Origin: Chondrosia reniformis
Lineage: Eukaryota > Porifera > Demospongiae > Chondrillida > Chondrillidae
Assembly (NCBI GenBank): GCA_947172415.1
Contig: OX359198.1
Coordinates: forward strand, 6,851,401-6,915,400
Length of the DNA stretch: 64,000 nucleotides
Direction of reading: 5' to 3'
Below, piece after piece: positions 32,092 to 44,167 of the stretch. The notes under the pieces were generated by a model that saw nothing but the letters and a program-made list of their open reading frames with translations, ran no database searches and was not told the DNA's origin. Numbering within the stretch: position 1 is the first letter of the stretch; the number at the start of each line of letters is the position of its first letter. The translations under genes and the position numbers were made by a program.

Positions 32092-35000
32092 ATGGCGACA
32101 AGTTGGATACAATATTTGGTTGTACGTAACATTTGAGTACTTGTTTCGACATGACATTACATCTTTTTTCTCTCGTCGTAGTTTAATTTACTAGTTTTGT
32201 CGGTAGAGCCAGCCGCTCTACAGTTAACTGGAGGAGAATACGAGCATTTAAGAGGTCAGTTAGAGTTCTTCTACAAGTAGATCACGCCAACCGAATCATC
32301 TATCTTATCTTGTTTATTCTCTCGCTTATTAGATACTACAGATATTCTTCTTATTAACTTTTATGCTGATTGGTGTCGCTTTAGCCAGCAGATTAAACCA
32401 ATATTTGATGAATCTTCTGACAAACTATCAACGATGCAGCTGGGCGTAAGTTAGCATTGCGACTGGAGCCCTGGAATGTGTATAGCTACATATAAAATAA
32501 TAATATAGGTCATTTACAGTTAAGTGAAATAGCTGTATATTTTGTTAAGTGGAGTTTCAGGATATTGATGATGTTAATGTTATCTCTAAAGTGACTGTAG
32601 CCATTAATAGTAGCTCTGGAAGTAGCTTAAAGTACATAAACACTTACTACCATGATCTTATCCACTAATATATAGTCATACTAGAAATGAGGCCATTCAT
32701 CTATGGTTCTTGTGTTAAATGTTATTAGTTCCTTAAGTGGTTAGATGGTGGTTACCTTGGTACGTTTGGATTATCTGGAGCAACACTTTCCTAATATAAA
32801 CTAAACACATTTATTTGGAAGATATGCAGGCTATGCTAGCCTGTTTCTGCACAACCGTCTGCCATTAGATACTGTAGAACTGTATCAGGAAAGCATACGT
32901 TCTTCATTAGTGGACATAACAGCCTAGAAAACTGTGTAGTGGGTCCTAACACTCGTCATTATCTTTTCATTTTATTTCTAATTTTTGCAGAGGTCAGTTG
33001 CATTGGCAAGGGTAGACTGTCCTGTTGAAGGTAAGGTAAATAATATGTTTATCTCTTCTGCTTACTTTTGTGGCAAATTGAAACTGAATGTGCTGGCAGC
33101 TGTTAATAAATATTTTTTTTAATTTTAGGATCACTTTGCCGTGATGTGTTTCACATCAATAAATATCCAACTTTAAAAATTATAAAATATGGCATAGTAA
33201 GTTGAAACTATAGTGATATTCTTCTCATGCATACTGTATAATCTAATGATTGTCTTATTAAAATGGTTGTGCTTACTAATATTGCAACTTTTGTGAAGAA
33301 AAGTGTAATATTAGTAAGCATAAGTACCAACACTAATTTATTTATACTCAAATTATCGAAAGATGAACCATCCAAAAGATACGTTTGATGCAGTTAGAAG
33401 AAATCCTTATTCTATTATAGTAAAGAGATATGATGTCCATCAAATAACATAGAAGACAGAGAAGTATGTCTGAAGATACAAGAGATAGTAATCCAAATCT
33501 CGGAGCATCTAAAGACGCAGTTTTTCGTTATAGAAATAAGAACGAAAAACTGCATCTTTAGATGCTCAAATTATCAAAAGATGAACCATCCAAAAGATCT
33601 CTTTACTACTTTAATGACATATTGAAATGTATGAGTCATTAATTGTCGTTAAACAACAATATTAACATGTGATCTGTATTTGCAGATAATGCGGAAAGAA
33701 TATAGAGGAAAGGTGAGTGTACCCTGATCCATCCTACCGGGTACCTGATCCATCCTACCGGGTACCTGATCCATCCTACTGAGTACCCTGATCCATCCTA
33801 CCGGGCACCCTGATCCATCCTACCGGGTACCCTAATCCATCCTACTGGGTACCCTAATCCATCCTACCGGGTACCTGATCCATCCTACCGGGTACCTGAT
33901 CCATCCTACCGGGTACCCTGATCCATCCTACCGGGTACCCTGATCCGTCCTACCGGGTACCCTGATCCATCCTACCGGGTACCCTGATCCATCCTACCGG
34001 GTACCCTGATCCATCCTACCGGGTACCCTGATCCATCCTACCGGGTACCCTGATCCATCCTACCGGGTACCCTGATCCATCCTACTGGGTACCCTGATCC
34101 ATCCTACCGGGTACCCTGATCCATCCTACTGGGTACCCTGATCCATCCTACCGGGTACCCTGATCCATCCTACTGGGTACCCTGATCCATCCTACTGGGT
34201 ACCCTGATCCGTCCTACCGGGTACCCTGATCCATCCTACTGGGTATCCTGATCCATCCTACTGGGTACCCTGATCCATCTTACCTGGTACCCTGATCCAT
34301 CCTACTGGGTACCCTGATCCATCCTACTGGGTACCCTGATCCATCCTACTGGGTACCCTGATCCATTCTACTGGGTACCCTGATCCATCCTACTGGGTAC
34401 CCTGATCCATCCTACTGGGTACCCTGATCCATCCTACCGGGTACCCTGATCCATCCTACTGGGTACCCTGATCCATCTTACCTGGTACCCTGATCCATCC
34501 TACTGGGTACCCTGATCCATCTTACCTGGTACCCTGATCCATCTTATGCATTCCTCTATGTATATAGAGAGCAGCTGATGATATTGTAGAGTTTATGAAA
34601 CAGTTAACAGAAGATAATATAAAGGAAATTCCACAGAATAGCAATTTAAAGGAATATGTAAGTAAAAGCAAAAGTTTTGCCTTTTCCTGAACTTTGTGGT
34701 TCAAATGGTCCAAGTGAGTGAGGAAGCTGATTTACTTTTCTTGATTTCTGTAGGTAAAGGAAGCCTCTGTGATCGGTACATTTCCCAGTAAAGATGGTTT
34801 GGAGTATGATGTCTTTCGGAAGATTTCATCAGTGTTTGACCAAGGATGTGCTTTCCTGGCTGAAATAAGGTTCCATATTTCCACTATTCATCAGTGACCC
34901 TGGGAGTCTTTGTTTTATTAGTAGCTAATTTTAGTTCTTGAATGTTCACATTGGTACTCTACTGCTCATCTTCTAGACCTGATCAGCCAAAGAAAACAAT

Positions 35001-36792
35001 ACAATTCTATGCCAAAGAGGTTAGCATAACACTTTTATGTATTTATATTGTTTTTTATGTATTTTGAGAAAGAAGGAGTTAATTGTACAATAGCTGTGAT
35101 AGTCACTGGAAATGCTATGTCTTACCAACCAAGTGACAAAACTCCTATATTATTGCAACCAGTGATCACCTCCCAGTAATCCAAGATGGCACTAGTCAAC
35201 TGTGTTACAGTTTTTGCAGCTCAGCATATACAATTTATGACACAATTCATAGACCTACGTATTTATGTATGTACATATATACGCATGGGACTATTAATCT
35301 TGTTTGGGCGGTTCTGTATGTAGGGAAGTGAGGCATTCCCTTACACTGAAGAGCTGAACTTATTTGATTCATTGTACCTTTGGGTGTACACTCTATGCAT
35401 GCCCCTGGTCCGGGAAATCACCTTCCAAAATGGAGAGGTAGGTACAGTTACCTTGCGCAATCTAGCCAACTGCTGAAGGAGACACAGTGTGGCACTATAA
35501 CTTTGCCAATTGTCGAAAGTCTACTGTCTTTCTCTAACTCTGATTAAGTTTAGGCCTTTTACTCTACAGTAGATGTGTTAGATTATTCATGAGTGGGTAG
35601 ACTTAATCATAGTATAATGAAATAAGGCCTTTTGTTTGCGCAATCACCACGCACACAATTTTCATCAAAGTGCATGTGTATGCTAATCCTTGATTAGAGG
35701 TTGTTGACTACAAATACTGGTTAATACAACCTATTTTAGTTTGTTTTCTTATCAATGATATCATAATTTGGCTGTCTCTCCTTCAAATATGCAACCTTAC
35801 AACCATTAAGGTTAAGGGCATATTTAAATTTTATGTACTCTTTGTACTCTTGTAGGAGTTAACTGAAGAAGGTTTGCCTTTTCTTATTCTCTTCTATGCA
35901 CCTGGGGATGAAGAGAGTAAAACCTTGTTTGAAACAAAAATCAAAAGAGAAGTGTCCCATGAAAGAAGTACGTATGTGTATCTAGTTTGACTATTTACCC
36001 AGACTCTGTCGTTCATGCAATGAGGCCATTGTATATGAGGGGAATTATTTTATGGTGAAAATTTACTTACCTTACAATTTTGAAAGTACCTGACAATTTG
36101 AATCATAGGTGAAAATGTGTATTTATAAATGATGTTAGCTGCAAGGCCAGTTTTGGAATCTGCAATATTTGTATTAGTGTCTTTTGATTTCTTTGTACAT
36201 AGAACGTATGAACTTTGTGACAGCAGATGGCAAAGTCTTCTCACATCCTCTATATCACCTTGGCAAAACTGTTAAAGTAATTAAAAGTTTCGAGTATACT
36301 TATTTCCATATTCACTTTGATTTTAGATATACCTTGAGCTTGTGATTGCATCATCATCATTATCTGTAGGATCTTCCACTGATTTGTATAGACAGCTTTC
36401 AGCATATGTATGTGTTTCCAGACTTCAATGATATACAGTGGGTTATTTATAATCAAATGCTTAGTCACTTATAGGGGAGATTAAAATCTCTTTCTTCTTT
36501 TTAGTGTTCCTGGAAAACTTCAAAAATTCATAGATGACCTTTTCTCAGGAAAACTACATCGAGAATTTCATTATGGACCTGACGTATGTGATACCATGGT
36601 CTATGATAAGTTGTGTTTACAATAATAAATTTTATTCTCAATACAATTTCTCAGAAAACTGACCAACCATCAGAAACTCCAAATAATGAAGACAGTTCAA
36701 GTAGAAGTGAACGTTCTCTTCCTCCAGAGAGCTCATTTAAGAAGCTAAAGCCTGGCAAGTCCAGATATACCTTTGTTAGGGACGAACTCTGA
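32092..36792 (+). CDS. ERP44: ERP44, thioredoxin-family ER chaperone
   Basis: Fifteen exons close in phase to 394 aa (human 406): 32092-32121, 32182-32254, 32333-32445, 32991-33030, 33129-33196, 33686-33712, 34568-34657, 34754-34869, 34977-35019, 35324-35437, 35856-35967, 36203-36276, 36370-36437, 36505-36583, 36655-36792. A signal peptide is split over exons 1-2. The first thioredoxin domain has FYADWCRFSQQ, the ERp44 CRFS active-site variant with its single reactive Cys. Later segments match human: LVREITFENGE, ELTEEGLPFLILF, CIDSFQHMYVF and GKLHREFHYGPD. The C-terminus ends RDEL, the ER-retrieval signal. ERP44 retrieves Ero1 and unassembled secretory proteins from the early Golgi by mixed disulphides. 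Exons 1 and 6 are 30 and 27 nt. A CDS-free intron holds the 22-bp minisatellite. Very strong assignment. Confidence 0.96.
33348..33600. mobile_element. hairpin/direct-repeat element in ERP44 intron 5
   Basis: A perfect-looking hairpin at 33504-33566 (AGCATCTAAAGACGCAG against CTGCATCTTTAGATGCT) is flanked by direct copies of AAAGATGAACCATCCAAAAG at about 33360 and 33575. AAAGATGAACCAT recurs in the hairpin at 56522-56644, suggesting one family. Confidence 0.6.
33719..34550 (+). repeat. 22-bp minisatellite, about 37 units, in ERP44 intron 6
   Basis: Units of mostly 22 bp containing CCTGATCCATCCTACYGGGT. Early units and late units differ mainly at C/T in the last third, and some early units lack two bases. 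It fills almost the whole intron between exon 6 and exon 7. Confidence 0.95.
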
Positions 36793-37301
36793 GTAGTCAA
36801 TATTGTATTGTAGTGTTGTAAAATGTAGGTTTTTGAACTTTACAAATAATTCAGTGTTGCAGGATATTTATAGAAGGAAAGCTCTGTTGATTTTACATAC
36901 GTATGTATCACTGTATCACTATGCTTAAGTTGCATTGACTCAATTGTCAATATAAAATACTTTAAATTTATAAAATAAATCACTTTATAGACTCATGGGT
37001 CCCAGCTTGGCGTTGTGTTTGTATTATATGTGCCACTAAATCAATTTAAATTTCTTCAAAATATCTGCATGAATAATCCAACAATTAATGCTATCTCGTG
37101 GGTAATTTAAAACACCATTTTCCTACATACGACATCCATTCTACATGTATATAGCTGTTTATATAACAGAGATAAAAGTTTTGTTTCTTAAAATACTGAA
37201 TGATAAATCATGATGGATTTAATACTGAAATAAAATACATGATAGTTATGAAAAATGTTCAAACATATATGAAATGCCCTTTCAAGCTTGAATTGATAAA
37301 A
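36793..37301. other. intergenic between convergent ERP44 and the receptor gene
   Basis: AATAAA near 36974 can end the ERP44 transcript. The rest is AT-rich with nothing recognised. Confidence 0.4.
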
Positions 37302-38282
37302 TTAATGAGGAGAAATTGCAGTTCTTGAATGCTGATGTTTACCCTTGCAGCAATACAGTTGCTTTGCAGATTTATAGAAGTCTTTATATAAGAATATCAT
37401 GATTAAACTAAAAAGCGGAAAAAGAAGTTTTGACGCTTCGATACTTAGCTGAACTATGATTAGCACCTTCCAGCTAAAGCCATCACGTCGAAATATCGAA
37501 CTGACAGTCGTACCCCCAATACCACTCACTGTCGTATGCAGATGATGGATGACGATCGCAGCAATAAGCACTTTCAATTCAGCATACTCTTCATTTCTTT
37601 TCTCATGTGATCTGTGGACTCGGAGTAGTGCATGTGAAATGGAATAGAGACAAAGAGTTGAAATAGTGAATGGCAGAACGTGGTACAAAATCTTTACTTG
37701 TCTTATCACAGAACCTTTGGATTCATTGGACGAGCATATATGACCAAAGGATGGTGCAGTCGATGGGAATAGATCGGGAACGAGGAAGGGGATTCCCAGG
37801 ATGATAGAGACGATCCATGAAGCAATAGAAAAAATAGCATAAGCTATCCACCGTCGTTTATAAGCTACATTTCTGTGTATCGAAAAGGTTTTGATGAGCA
37901 CAAAGCTGGACGGAATACATACGACCACTGTAGGAATTACCGTTGAAACGAGTGAAAAGTGAAATGTACACAATCCAGTGGTACATACAGTAGTATTAGT
38001 AGTATCAGTTCCCACTAGCAGCATTAAATCAGCCACTAATATTAAAATGCTATCCAAAAATAGGACGAGTCCGACAATTGAATAATTTATCGCAAACCAC
38101 TTGAATATTGAGTTCCACTTCACCTTTGGGAAGGCTCTGACTATGGGAAGGTAAGCAAGGACCAGGCACAATCCGTTGGTCAGAAGATATGACACTGAGA
38201 AACTTATGAGAATGTTCCTGATGTAAGGACCGGGCGGTTCAACCAGAGATGGAAATGTCTGGCTTTCGTTTGATCCATTCAT
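37302..38282 (-). CDS. seven-transmembrane receptor-like protein (GPCR-like), orphan
   Basis: Intronless, 326 aa. The N-terminus carries two Asn-glycosylation sites (NGS, NES). Seven hydrophobic segments can be placed: about residues 22-46, 58-90, 105-130, 144-168, 196-218, 235-258 and 275-298. A Cys in loop 1 (near TVCTTGLC) and one in loop 2 (HICSSNES) could form the usual GPCR disulphide. The tail is Lys/His-rich. However, no DRY motif follows helix 3 (FSIHRNVAYKRR instead) and helix 7 reads LFPLFSLIMIFLY without a full NPxxY. It is therefore either a divergent rhodopsin-like receptor or a lineage-specific 7TM protein. Ligand unknown. It is convergent with ERP44 and its start is 215 bp from the CSTF1 stop codon. 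Confidence 0.75.
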   Translation of the reverse strand: MNGSNESQTFPSLVEPPGPYIRNILISFSVSYLLTNGLCLVLAYLPIVRAFPKVKWNSIFKWFAINYSIVGLVLFLDSILILVADLMLLVGTDTTNTTVCTTGLCTFHFSLVSTVIPTVVVCIPSSFVLIKTFSIHRNVAYKRRWIAYAIFSIASWIVSIILGIPFLVPDLFPSTAPSFGHICSSNESKGSVIRQVKILYHVLPFTISTLCLYSISHALLRVHRSHEKRNEEYAELKVLIAAIVIHHLHTTVSGIGGTTVSSIFRRDGFSWKVLIIVQLSIEASKLLFPLFSLIMIFLYKDFYKSAKQLYCCKGKHQHSRTAISPH

Positions 38283-38496
38283 TTCTGTATTCTCTATAGC
38301 ACAACTTTGTTCAGCAGACGATATCGATACTACCCGAGATTATTAAGGTTGATACAATCAGATGTACATTTTCCTGTAGATATGGAAATATTCCGATCGA
38401 CGCAGTTTATATACTTTCTGGCTCTCGGTCTACGTGCATACGTGTGAGTATCCATTAAAGGTGCTATATATAGCAACAGACTAAGGCTTTAATATT

Positions 38497-41400
38497 TCAT
38501 CTCATATTAGTTCCTTCACACTTCATCCAAAACTTGATCCTGTAGTCATCACTGGTGGTAATGAATACTGGATGGTTCTTGGAGTAGCTGACACACCGCA
38601 CAATATTGCTGTGACCTGGACAGGAAATCAGACCAATGTTTGACAGTAGTTGGCTGCACTACAAGTTACAATAAAATCTGTTAATTTGATAAAAAATACA
38701 TTCAATCAACCTCTATCCCATAAGATATCCTATTGTCAGGTAGTAGCATGTGGTTAAAAAGTCACTTGCAAATTAACAGCCAATTAGACTTATAAAATTA
38801 CCAGTTTTTATTGGCTTCAAAACAGCAGTTGTTCTGGTATCCCAGACATTGACAAAATGGTTGCGCTCATCCGGCACTAAAACTACAAAAGGCCATGTAC
38901 ACCATTCACAAGCCAGTAGGCATTTCTCAAAAAGACACTCACTGTAGTCTTCTGTATGAGAGAAGGTAGCATTGATTGGGAAATCAGCAATGTATTTCCT
39001 CTCTGGGGAGTAATAGTTTAAAGGTCTCCCTGCTGCTAATTCCCATAAAATGGCAAAACCATCCTTCCCAGCTGACAGAATGTACTACACAGAGAGGTGT
39101 GGCAGTATCACTATACACAGAGGGGTATGGCAGTATGTACTACATCAATATACACAGAGGGGTGTGGCAGCATCAATATACACAGAGGGGTGTGGCAGTG
39201 TGTACTACATCAATATACACAGAGGGGTGTGGCAATATCAATATACACAGAGGGGTGTGACATATGATAAGTAGTTGTGAGGTGTTGTTGGATCTGTAGA
39301 GGCTTACTTTTGCATTTCTAGAAAAAGTCACTGAAGTCACCTGCGTAAATGTAAACAAGTGTTAATCATGAATATAATTTAGTGCTACAGTAACAAGGAA
39401 CTCACTTCTGCTCCTTCATGAGCTCTCTGAAATACAGCAATACAACGGTTGCTAATGCCATCCCAGACCTATGTAATAATCAAACCACAAAAATAATCTT
39501 TCTCAAATTACATCATGAAGGGGAAAAGTAATTGCTGGATATCAAACCCATGCAGGATAGCTGGTTATGACCACCAATCCTCTGCCATTAAGCTACAACC
39601 ACAAAACCATATACAGTCCAGCACGACTCCGAGGCAACAGTCGCACCTCGTTAGTTGTACTAGTCTCACTTCACATCTTTCTTGGACAATTTCTTACTTT
39701 CTCTCTTCAGAGCAATCTTTTGTTGATCTACCATGGCTGTTGCCATAGACCACCAACCGATTTTGAACTACCGAAAAAGGGATAACGCCGCAAGCAGCCC
39801 AAGTCAGTGAGCAGATCAACAGCATATGATCACTGGCACTTAGTGGTAACCATAGACCACCGACTGATTTTGAACTACCGAAAAAGGGATAACGCCGCCA
39901 AGCAGCCCAAGTCAGTGAGCAGATCAACAGCACATGACCACTGGCACTTTGTGGTAACCATAGACCACCGACCGATTTTGAACAACTGAAAAAGGAATAA
40001 TGCTGCCACTACAACCAAGGAAACCATCAAAGCGAAAATCCCCTTGGGTAACTTGTGACATCTTTCAAGCCATCAAAAGGCGTAATCGCCTCCATAATAA
40101 GCTCTTCAAGTCCAGATCAGAAGACTTATGGAAACTATACAAGGAACAAAGAAATCTAGTGGTAGCAAAACTTCGATCATCCAAGAAACAACACTTCACA
40201 AATCTGATCTCCAACAGAACACAGCCAACTACCATCTGGAAAACGTTGAAAACAGCACATAATTGCCAGCTTCTGCCAAGTGCAACCCGAAGGACACGGC
40301 CCACCAATTTTACAATCATTTCAAATCCATATGCAACGAACACAAAACAGCAAATTATCCCCCTCCTAGTATAGTCAATAAATTCAAATATCTAGGGGTA
40401 TGGTTTAACGACACCTTATCCTGGGATGATCACATCCATTATATTCATACCAGACTTTCCACCAAAAATCCACCTTCTCAGGCATTTATCTTGGTTTCTC
40501 TCTAAATCAGCACTATCAACTTTCTACCAAACCTACATTCTCCCCATCCTAGACTACTGTGATGTAGTATGGAGTGGCATCACTTCCACTAATGCCATCA
40601 AGCTGGAGAGATTACAAAACTACTGTGCGAGAATCATACTCAGACGAAGCAAGCTATCCTCTGCCACCAATAACAGATTAAGCTTAGGTTGGAGAAGCCT
40701 CCAAAACAGGAGGATTTTACATATAATGAGGATTATCCTACAGTGCAGAATGGGCTTAGCTCCTAGCTACCTCTCCAAGCTTTTTCAACCAATCTCACAC
40801 AGCTATGGCACTAGAAATTCCTCTTCAGACTTAACAATTCCAAAATACAACCAGCAACAAACCAGCTGCTCTTTCTCCATTCAAACTGCCAAACTATGGA
40901 ATAGCCTCCCAAAGCATATCAAGGAATACCACCCTGCAAGCTTTAAGACACCTCAGGCATATATCAGTCACCTAACCAAACTCACAACCACTCATCTTAC
41001 ATCCTAAATTTGTATATAGAAAATCATCTGCAATTGTATTTAAATATTTATTTTAATAAATAAAGATATATTTTCCCCTTATTTTTTTATCATCTATATT
41101 TGTATCCACCCCACAGCCCATGGCTAAGGGGTACCCCAGTATAAATAATAATACTAATACTAAAATGTATGTTGTTGAAAACATGTGATGCCTTATTACA
41201 AGTACTGTTATTATAGGACATATTATATACATACTTACGTACTACTAAAACATTGGCATGTGAATAAGTACAATTTATGTTTAAATAAAGAGAATATAAG
41301 AGAGTTTCTGTTACTCTTCAGAAGAGAAGACATTCAACACAGGCAGTGCACCATGGCAACAGAAAAAGAGCTTCAATTGTTATGTGGTACAATAACTCAC

Positions 41401-44026
41401 CCTTATCCTGCCATCCCGACTGGAAGACACATACATCCTGCCATCTGTAGTGTAGTCGATCTACAGTATAGGAAGTCATAGAAACCCCACCCTGTCCAAT
41501 ATCACACAGCAGCCATACTATACTTATCTACTCACTGAAGTTATTGGACCACAATGTTGATCTTTAGCATTAGCAGAGACAAAACATTGAAATGTATTTA
41601 CATCATACAATCTCACTGCATCAAAGACAGCATTGATATGTCATGTAGACAGTATAGAAGAATATACTGTATGTATATAATCAATCAATCAATCAATCAA
41701 AAAAAGATGCAGGGTTTATCTCCCAAGTGGGAGGTCACAAACAAGCAAAATATAAAGTTTTCTAAGGACAGAATTTAATATTTATAACTATACTAGCGTA
41801 GAATAATTTCCTGTATCCTGTATATATAATCATTCTTAATTATTATTGTAACCTTTGCACTCAAATTGTAAATTAAAAACTGAACTGAATTATTTATTGC
41901 TAGTATTGATAATAAACATACAGAAACTGATTATGAGGTGTATGCACATTAGCTGCTCCTTACGGGTGGACTGGTCTGTACCAGCGAGGAGGTAGTCTCC
42001 GCTCGGATGAAAAGCAATGCTGTTTACTCGAGCAACTTCCTACCACAGAAAGATTATACCAAAACAAAAAACAAAACTACTCATGACTGTAATGATCACA
42101 AAATACACAAACAAATAAATTATTATTATTATTATTGTTGTTACTGTGACTATCTATTGTAGCTTCACTATAAAAACATGCCATAGGAGGATAGCAAGAT
42201 GCCTTATTTGTTGATATCATACATTAGTCTGGGGCTGTATCCAAGGAACTAACCTGAATGAGCTGGCTTGCCTTCTTTACAGCAGGTCTGGAATATTCAA
42301 AGAATTTGATGGTACAGTCTTTGCTTCCAGATGCCAGATAAGGTGCACTCGGATGAAAATCAAGTGATGTTACAGCCTACGTATGCAAGACAGAGTTGCG
42401 ATGAATGAATTGATAAAAGGAACAGAAAAACACTTCAAAACTGGCAATTGGCTCACATCATTGTGATCATAAAGTGTACGTAAGACTGGATGAGAATCTC
42501 CAACCTGATGCTGCGACTTGGCCATCATACGGTCTACATCAAGGACCTGAAAATACCAAATAAGGAAACATTAGACTCTGAGAGTGTGAGGGGGCTGGAG
42601 ATGCTGGAGGATGGAGATGCTGGAGGTGATGGAGGTAGATGATTACTTGCATTCACCTTGATGGTTGTGTCCACTGAAGCTGTAGCAGCAAGATTACCTT
42701 ATAAGGGATGGAGGACCATATGACATGCGTTAAAAGTGGTTGGTTGGATATGGCCTTAAAACAAAGAAGTGTTCTATCACATTATTTCCAGTATTAATAT
42801 ATTAAAGTGATTACTGATGTTGTTATATGTTATATTACCGGTATTACGTACCATCATTACTGAATGTGGCAGTGAGCACAGGAGCCTTGTGAACAGTGTG
42901 ATACACCCAGTCAAACTCATTAGGACAGGCAACACGTTTCACCTCTGGAATACAGGGCAGATAGAAAGAACATTAAGGGTTCACGACAATCAATGTATTG
43001 TTAGCAAATGCCCCCTAAATACCCTGGTAGTGAGCCAGGAATAACAAACATGTACAAACTATAGAGGAAAGAATAACATTACAACTACATCGACACTGAC
43101 ATGCATTGCTTTGCAGGTCTCACTGAAACAAAGACAACATATATCCAGTTAACTATCTCTCACACGAACTTACCATCACTCTCACACTCCAAGTCAACTC
43201 CTTCTAACTCGGGTCCTTCAAATGAACCTCTTCTCTTGGATGAAGCTGCCACAAATAGAATTGGTATATTTGACCAAGAATCACTAATATGTCATTAATA
43301 AACAGTTTATCCAGAAAGCTTTGCAGTCACAATTATCTGCTTGATAACTAAACCACAATCATTACAAGTCAAATCATGATTGCAACAGCACTGTGTATGC
43401 GTGGTAATTTTTGCAAATTGCAGGCATCATGATCACATTCACAAGCATTTATATTTTGCAAATATTTTCCACTTTTGTAAGCACATATATATCTGTATTT
43501 GCACTAAATTGCAATATCTTCATTTAGCTAGTAATTTACAAAAACACACACAATACTACGTATACAGTGGTACTCCTAACCCTCACACTAATTGGGGGCA
43601 TGAAGCCAATTTAATAACTAAATGGAACAGCTAATTGAAGATAACCATGACAATACAATAAGTGAGTAGTTTTCAGTCTGATGCTCCATTATTACGCAAT
43701 CGGGTTGTAGTACTCACTTCCTTCACTCTGCAATCCGAGTCTGACGAGGTGAGACAGCCTCTCTGAAGAGCCTAATGACTGCCTCGGCAGTGCATCCAAC
43801 AACTGCGCTGCTGCCGTTTCGAATCCATCGTATTTTAGCTGACTAAAACCAATTGGTAATGAATGTTAGAAATTTTGCAGTCAGATAACATATTTATTAT
43901 GGATTAGCTTAATACCGTATTCGCACTGTTTTAATATCTATAAAAACAGTACCTAACGATCAAGCGATACAATTGTTCTTTGTCTTTCAAGACACCAGAA
44001 GTTCCTCTTCTTTTGTGGGCGGCCAT
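38497..44026 (-). CDS. CSTF1: CSTF1, cleavage stimulation factor 50-kDa subunit (WD40)
   Basis: Fifteen exons close in phase to 423 aa (human 431): 44026-43953, 43842-43718, 43245-43174, 42944-42852, 42697-42657, 42546-42457, 42376-42254, 42039-41964, 41615-41536, 41460-41401, 39468-39406, 39340-39308, 39084-38943, 38882-38802, 38615-38497. The N-terminal dimerisation segment ([11 protein letters not shown]) is followed by seven WD40 blades, with [60 protein letters not shown], and a C-terminus [18 protein letters not shown] then SDDYRIKFW. CstF-50 is the pre-mRNA 3'-end processing subunit that homodimerises and contacts CstF-77. The 1.9-kb intron between exons 10 and 11 contains a non-LTR element fragment. 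A LINE begins about 70 bp upstream of the start codon. Confidence 0.96.
39101..39262 (+). repeat. short minisatellite in CSTF1 intron 12
   Basis: Repeats of CACAGAGGGGTGTGGCAG with alternating spacers (some with TATGTACTACATCAATATA, some with only TCAATATA), giving a two-level unit structure of about six copies. Confidence 0.85.
39744..40000 (+). repeat. tandem 108-bp repeat upstream of the LINE fragment
   Basis: About 2.4 copies of a unit containing CATAGACCACCGACYGATTT, AAAAAGGGATAACGCCGC and CAGTGAGCAGATCAACAGCA. The repeat runs straight into the non-LTR element frame at 40000. Confidence 0.8.
40000..41080 (+). mobile_element. internally deleted non-LTR retrotransposon in CSTF1 intron 10
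   Basis: The first frame (40000-40374) encodes the linker typical between endonuclease and reverse transcriptase ([17 protein letters not shown], then [19 protein letters not shown]). It then jumps directly to the post-catalytic region ([19 protein letters not shown], then [16 protein letters not shown] and [15 protein letters not shown], to 41007). The palm with the YADD motif is missing, and a frame change occurs near 40370-40430. An AT-rich 3' tail follows. The architecture is that of CR1/jockey-like LINEs. It lies antisense to CSTF1 and cannot be autonomous. Confidence 0.8.
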
Positions 44027-44167
44027 TTTACTATAGGGAAATATTTCCACCCGCCGACGATAATTGAGAAACCTAGCGCATACCATAGTCTACGCATATA
44101 GGCCTACACCTACCCTAATAATACAAGACGTTACGGCCCATCCCCCAAACCTTGGTGGAATAGTGAT

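Noticed and set aside
33719-34550. Regular repeats with short period, considered as a CRISPR array
   Set aside because: Units are contiguous with no unique spacers, lie in an intron of a eukaryotic gene, and vary gradually: a minisatellite.
39050-39274. Overlapping plus-strand frames rich in IHRGVWQ
   Set aside because: Products of the minisatellite in CSTF1 intron 12.
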